A stretch of DNA of 64,000 nucleotides from Craspedostauros australis (Eukaryota > Bacillariophyta > Bacillariophyceae > Mastogloiales > Achnanthaceae): NCBI GenBank assembly GCA_026770025.1, contig JAMXDE010000021.1, forward strand, positions 558,001 through 622,000, written 5' to 3'. Below the pieces are notes generated by a model that was not told the DNA's origin, did no database searches, and saw nothing but the letters and a program-made list of their open reading frames with translations. Of the stretch, positions 60,238 to 64,000 are shown in pieces. A program made the translations under genes and the position numbers. Numbering within the stretch: the first letter of the stretch is position 1; each line of letters starts with the position of its first letter.

Positions 60238-63200
60238 TCATTCGAATGTTCTCGATGTGTCAAGGTATGACTTCTCATGTTCACGTTGCAAGTCGGCCTT
60301 GATGTTCTTGGTGAATCCGTCGCTTGTGTTCTGCTCGGATTTGACAAAAATGATTTCGATGGTTTTGTTGATTACCATGTTCCTCACGTAGTGATGGCGC
60401 ACGTCGATGTGCCGCGATCGTTGGGATGTTGATGGGTTCTTGGCGATGAAGATCGCTCTGATGTTGTCCACACGGACCTTGATCGGTGTCTTCACTGGGA
60501 CGCCCACACTTTCGAGTAGCTGCATCACGAAGAAGATTTCCTTTGCCGCTTCGGAAAGGGCAACGTATTCTGCTTCGGATGAGCTGAGTGTGACGGCCTT
60601 CTGTGCTTTGGATCGCCAAAGGATTGGTACCTTGCACAGGTATAGGATGAATCCCCCTACGCTAATTCTTGTGTTCTTGTCTCCTGCATATTCGCTATCG
60701 CAGAAGAGCTCCATGTCCCAGCCGTCGTCATCTGGACGCGCTGGATGGATCTTCAATCCATAGTCCTTTGTATCGATCACATACTTGATGATCCGATACA
60801 TCTCCTTCATTGCAGCCTTGGTGGGCCCGATCAATACCTTGGAGAGTTCCCTCACAGGGTTCGCGATATCCGGTCGCGAGTGCTTGATGAGGAAGAGTAG
60901 CATACCGACGCCTCGGCGATATTCGGCATGTTCTTCTGGTCCGACCTTCTGCAGTCCGTTATCTTTGGATGGTCGTACGATGATTTGACCCGGGGTTCCC
61001 GGTGTCCCGTAGCGTTGCATCTTCTCAACCTTGGTTCCGAACTCTTCGATTAGGTGTCGGATGAGATGTGGTTGACGCAATGTCGCTTTAGTCTTGTCAT
61101 GGTTCAGTTCGATGTTGCAGCTGAGGTAATCTCCGAGTCCATGCTCGATCGTTACCTTGAACTTGCTGCCTTGGATGTCTTTCAGGAATGTCTCCAGTGC
61201 CTTGGAGTCTCCGCAACAGAAGCAATCGTCCACGTAGATGGCCACGATCATACTTCCTTCGTTCGTCTTCCTGTAGAACAGGCACGGGTCTGCTGCGCTC
61301 TGTTCGAAACTGATATTCTTGAGGGTCGATACCAACATCTTGAACCATTGCCTGGCGCTCTGCACAAGTCCGTAGATTGGCTTGTGTAGGGTCAGGGCTT
61401 CATCTGGTTGATGATCCATCCCGTTGGGACAGTTCATGTAGATCTCCTCGTCGAGGTCTCCATGTAGGAATGCCGTTACGACATCGACGAGTGCGCAGTC
61501 CATCTTCTTGATTAGCATGATCACCATCATGACCCGATAGGTCACGTCATGGATGACGGGTGAATAATGCTCTTGGAAGTCTACTCCTGCGACTTGTGAA
61601 TAGCCACATGCAACGAGCCGCGCTCGATGTGTGCCGTCACGCTTCAGCTTGAAGACCCATTTGCACTTGCAGCATCTGCGGCCGCGTGGGATGGCGTCTC
61701 GTTTGATCTTGCTATATACCTTGCGTGTATCCATGGAGTCGAACTCCTTCTTGATGGCTGCTCGATATCCCTTCCGATGGATGGGATCTTGGTGATTGAA
61801 GGCTCCGTCGAATGTTGTAGGTTCGATGTGCTTCTCTGGTTCCTTGTTCTCGTCCTGCATCGACAATCCGATGTCGATTGCTGGTGATTCGGTAATGATT
61901 GCATTCATCCCGTATAGTCCTGTTGTGCTATGATGAGTGATCTCGATCTCTTCATCTTCGTCTTCGATTTCTTCATCATCTGTAGTTTCGTTGTTGGAGT
62001 CGTCGATCATCTCGTCGCTGAGTTCGTCACTTGCCTCATTGGATGATGGATCGCTCTCATAGCCTTCTTCCTTTCGACCTTGTTCGTTGAAGTCTTCGAG
62101 CTCGCGCAGAGCTCTGGGAATACTCTTCCCTGCGGTTGACTTGGGATTAGCTTCTCCCTTCCTGCCTCGTGCTTCGTGACGTCGGATCCTCTCCTTTCTA
62201 GCTATGTCACGCTTGTTTGGTTTGCTCGGTGGAGATCTGGATGGTGTGTCATGTGTAGATCTCGCTGGTGTGTTCGGAGGAGTGACACCTGTCTCGTCAT
62301 CGGCTTCGTCGCCGGAGGGTAGGATTTCGTCATCCTCATGATTGGATTCGCTCCGATCTTCCTCGTCATTCTGGATTAGTTGAGTCACTGCTCCGTTGTT
62401 CTCATTATCCTCATCATCGCTGTCTGATAGAATGTAGTATCTGTTGCTGTTGGCGAAAGATACTCTCTTCGCTTCCGGTGTTTGACGCGTTGCCGTCCTT
62501 GGCGTTGCTCCCTTCCGTCCGATGGTTGTGAAGCCGTCTGCGTCCGTTGTTCCTGTTTCGTTGGATATGTTCGGTGCTGGTGCCCAGCCACGGAACTGTC
62601 CATATGATTGGTTGAGCCACTTGATGTCTCGTGAACAGATGAGTGACTTGGTCGATGGTCTGTACATGTTGTAGACCCCTGATGCATGTTGGTGTGCATA
62701 TCCAATGAACACCATCTCTTCTCCTCTGTTCTTGAGTTTGGCGGTAATCCCGCCGTAGGTAGTCTTCACAACACCCACCTCTCCAAATGTGCGGAGTGCA
62801 TCCGCGTATGGTGGATCGTTGCAGAAGAATTGTCGATGTGGTGACTCCTTCTGGTTCTTCGCTACGGTGATGTTGGCGATGGCGGTGGCAGTGCTAGCAG
62901 CTGCTGCCCACAGGCCATGCCTATACTCTTCGTCGAGCTGTGTTCCGTTGAGCATGGAGCGGATCTTGGTGTAGAGGTACGCGAACTTGCGTTCCACTCT
63001 GCCGTTCTGTTGCGGCGTGTTCGATGCCGTGTATTCGAATTTCACGTTGAGTCCTGCATCGATGAGAATATCCTCCGTGGATTTGTTCTCTCCGCTGTTG
63101 TCACCTCGGAAGGTGATCTGTTGGTCACCAGTCTGTGACTTGATCGTCTGGACGAATCGTTTGATGTATCCTGGTTGATCACTTTTGTTCTTGAGAAAGA

Positions 63201-64000
63201 AACTCCAGCAGTGATCCGTGCAGTCGTCCACGATCAGGGTCCAGTAGCGTTTATCTCCGAAGCTTATGTGTTTAGTGTAACTAATGTCAATGAAGAACCG
63301 TTCGCCACGGCGAGTTGCTCTCGGAATGGTTGCCTTCGGAATATTCTTCACTCTTGCGTTCGCGACCGCGCAGTCGCGACACACCGGCATCTCGCCGATG
63401 ATTTTCCATCCGTACTGAGCGGCCGTCCGCTTCATGGTCTCGAGTGGCGCGTGGCCGAGCATTCGATGTAGGTTCACTGCGCTGATTTCCTTGGATGGAT
63501 TCTTGACGATAGCTGTACAAGCCTTGTCGTCGTCTGTTGACATGATGGGATGCATCTGCACTCCCGTGATGAATCCGTTGGATGTGGGGAAGACTCGGTC
63601 GAATACGATCTTCATTCCGGATCCGTTGATGATGTCCATCAGAATGCCATTGTTACCAAGCTGGTAACCGTTGTACAGAGCCTTGTTCGTGGAGAAAAGG
63701 TTCACCGCCATTTTTGGTGTGTACTTCACATCATCGAGCCGGATGATGTGGCCAGTGTTGTCTCGTTGCTTGACCTTCAAGCGAATGGACCCCATCTTGG
63801 GAGAATCCAGCTTCGTGCTGTCTCCCACTTGGACGAAGGACTTGATGTGCCGCACGTTGAAGAGAGCGGCGTCTGAATTGACGATGTGACACGAAGCTCC
63901 ACTGTCGGCGAGCCAGGTGTCCTTGTTGACCTTGTCCTTGTACTTGGTGCTCAGCTCGTGGAGTTGCTCCACAGCTGCTGCAGCTATCTCGTCGTCGAAG
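60238..64000 (-). CDS. Pol polyprotein of the second Copia element, partial at the edge
   Basis: Open from the stop near 60238 to the window edge (more than 1250 codons). Domains in order from the edge: protease (WLADSGASCHIV), integrase zinc block (HRMLGH ... CRDC) and core (LIVDDC, RGDNSGE, TPQQNGRVERK), VFIGY, a disordered acidic linker with repeated Ser/Asp/Glu (about 62000-62500), reverse transcriptase (KCKWVFKLKRDGTHRARL, YVDDC) and RNase H (LFCDSEYAGD, LSSSEAEYVALSEAAKE). Copia order. The upstream part continues outside the window. Confidence 0.9.
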   Translation of the reverse strand, partial: FDDEIAAAAVEQLHELSTKYKDKVNKDTWLADSGASCHIVNSDAALFNVRHIKSFVQVGDSTKLDSPKMGSIRLKVKQRDNTGHIIRLDDVKYTPKMAVNLFSTNKALYNGYQLGNNGILMDIINGSGMKIVFDRVFPTSNGFITGVQMHPIMSTDDDKACTAIVKNPSKEISAVNLHRMLGHAPLETMKRTAAQYGWKIIGEMPVCRDCAVANARVKNIPKATIPRATRRGERFFIDISYTKHISFGDKRYWTLIVDDCTDHCWSFFLKNKSDQPGYIKRFVQTIKSQTGDQQITFRGDNSGENKSTEDILIDAGLNVKFEYTASNTPQQNGRVERKFAYLYTKIRSMLNGTQLDEEYRHGLWAAAASTATAIANITVAKNQKESPHRQFFCNDPPYADALRTFGEVGVVKTTYGGITAKLKNRGEEMVFIGYAHQHASGVYNMYRPSTKSLICSRDIKWLNQSYGQFRGWAPAPNISNETGTTDADGFTTIGRKGATPRTATRQTPEAKRVSFANSNRYYILSDSDDEDNENNGAVTQLIQNDEEDRSESNHEDDEILPSGDEADDETGVTPPNTPARSTHDTPSRSPPSKPNKRDIARKERIRRHEARGRKGEANPKSTAGKSIPRALRELEDFNEQGRKEEGYESDPSSNEASDELSDEMIDDSNNETTDDEEIEDEDEEIEITHHSTTGLYGMNAIITESPAIDIGLSMQDENKEPEKHIEPTTFDGAFNHQDPIHRKGYRAAIKKEFDSMDTRKVYSKIKRDAIPRGRRCCKCKWVFKLKRDGTHRARLVACGYSQVAGVDFQEHYSPVIHDVTYRVMMVIMLIKKMDCALVDVVTAFLHGDLDEEIYMNCPNGMDHQPDEALTLHKPIYGLVQSARQWFKMLVSTLKNISFEQSAADPCLFYRKTNEGSMIVAIYVDDCFCCGDSKALETFLKDIQGSKFKVTIEHGLGDYLSCNIELNHDKTKATLRQPHLIRHLIEEFGTKVEKMQRYGTPGTPGQIIVRPSKDNGLQKVGPEEHAEYRRGVGMLLFLIKHSRPDIANPVRELSKVLIGPTKAAMKEMYRIIKYVIDTKDYGLKIHPARPDDDGWDMELFCDSEYAGDKNTRISVGGFILYLCKVPILWRSKAQKAVTLSSSEAEYVALSEAAKEIFFVMQLLESVGVPVKTPIKVRVDNIRAIFIAKNPSTSQRSRHIDVRHHYVRNMVINKTIEIIFVKSEQNTSDGFTKNIKADLQREHEKSYLDTSRTFE

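Larger units (their letters stand above)
59427..64000 (-). mobile_element. Second Copia element of the same family, cut by the right window edge
   Basis: 3' LTR at 59427-59928, then a ~300-bp untranslated stretch and an uninterrupted pol region to the edge. The encoded protein is nearly identical (well above 90% by eye) to the coding parts of the older element. Its gag and 5' LTR would lie beyond 64000, so whether it is whole cannot be told; no breaks are seen in the visible part. Confidence 0.88.

Noticed and set aside
1-64000. CRISPR arrays, rRNA genes, riboswitches or bacterial-type operons
   Set aside because: No spaced direct repeats of the right kind and no rRNA-like blocks; introns and element types show eukaryotic DNA.

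Overview
This window looks like nuclear DNA of a unicellular eukaryote, most likely an alga or other protist of the stramenopile/diatom kind. The evidence is compact genes with zero to two short GT-AG introns (about 110-400 bp), close head-to-head and tail-to-tail packing, mitochondrial-type leader peptides, Copia elements with adjacent gag and pol regions, and a two-gene PIF/Harbinger-like DNA transposon. The species assignment is inference only; I see no rRNA, plastid or other diagnostic marker.

Left part (1-26 kb) is mostly host genes. In order: the 3' end of an unrecognised gene (+); a small mitochondrial-type protein (-); importin beta-1 (-); a second mitochondrial-type protein (+); a proteasome-fold protein with a signal peptide (-); signal peptidase complex subunit 2 (+); a kinesin-14 motor (-); an SLC35B3-like PAPS transporter (+); the NEDD8 E1 regulatory subunit NAE1/ULA1 (+); a METTL21-type methyltransferase (-); and an exostosin (GT47) glycosyltransferase (-). 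Introns were placed by reading the frame across GT/AG sites, and the spliced proteins fit their families across the joins.

Middle part (26-37 kb) is a mix of mobile DNA and one host gene. A 1.24-kb unit bounded by ~158-bp inverted repeats carries a 122-codon ORF. A ~6.1-kb DNA transposon (about 28204-34328) has 15-bp inverted ends, a DDE transposase on one strand and a long three-exon accessory gene on the other. A GT43 glucuronyltransferase-like gene follows at 35.7-37.3 kb. The PAPS transporter, GT47 and GT43 genes together suggest Golgi synthesis of a sulfated, glycosaminoglycan-like polysaccharide (inference).

Right part (37.3-64 kb) is a nest of elements. A perfect 31-bp inverted repeat (37357 and 58832) may mark the ends of a small TA-target DNA element. 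Inside it lies an older, broken Copia element (37942-58271, minus strand). That element carries a solo LTR of another family (41167-41913) and is split by a young, whole-looking, unusually large Copia element (43934-55878, plus strand). The large element has 528-bp LTRs differing at about three positions, a 5-bp target duplication GATGG, and one 3581-codon ORF with a ~860-residue extension after RNase H. A second Copia element related to the older one begins at 59427 and runs off the right edge.
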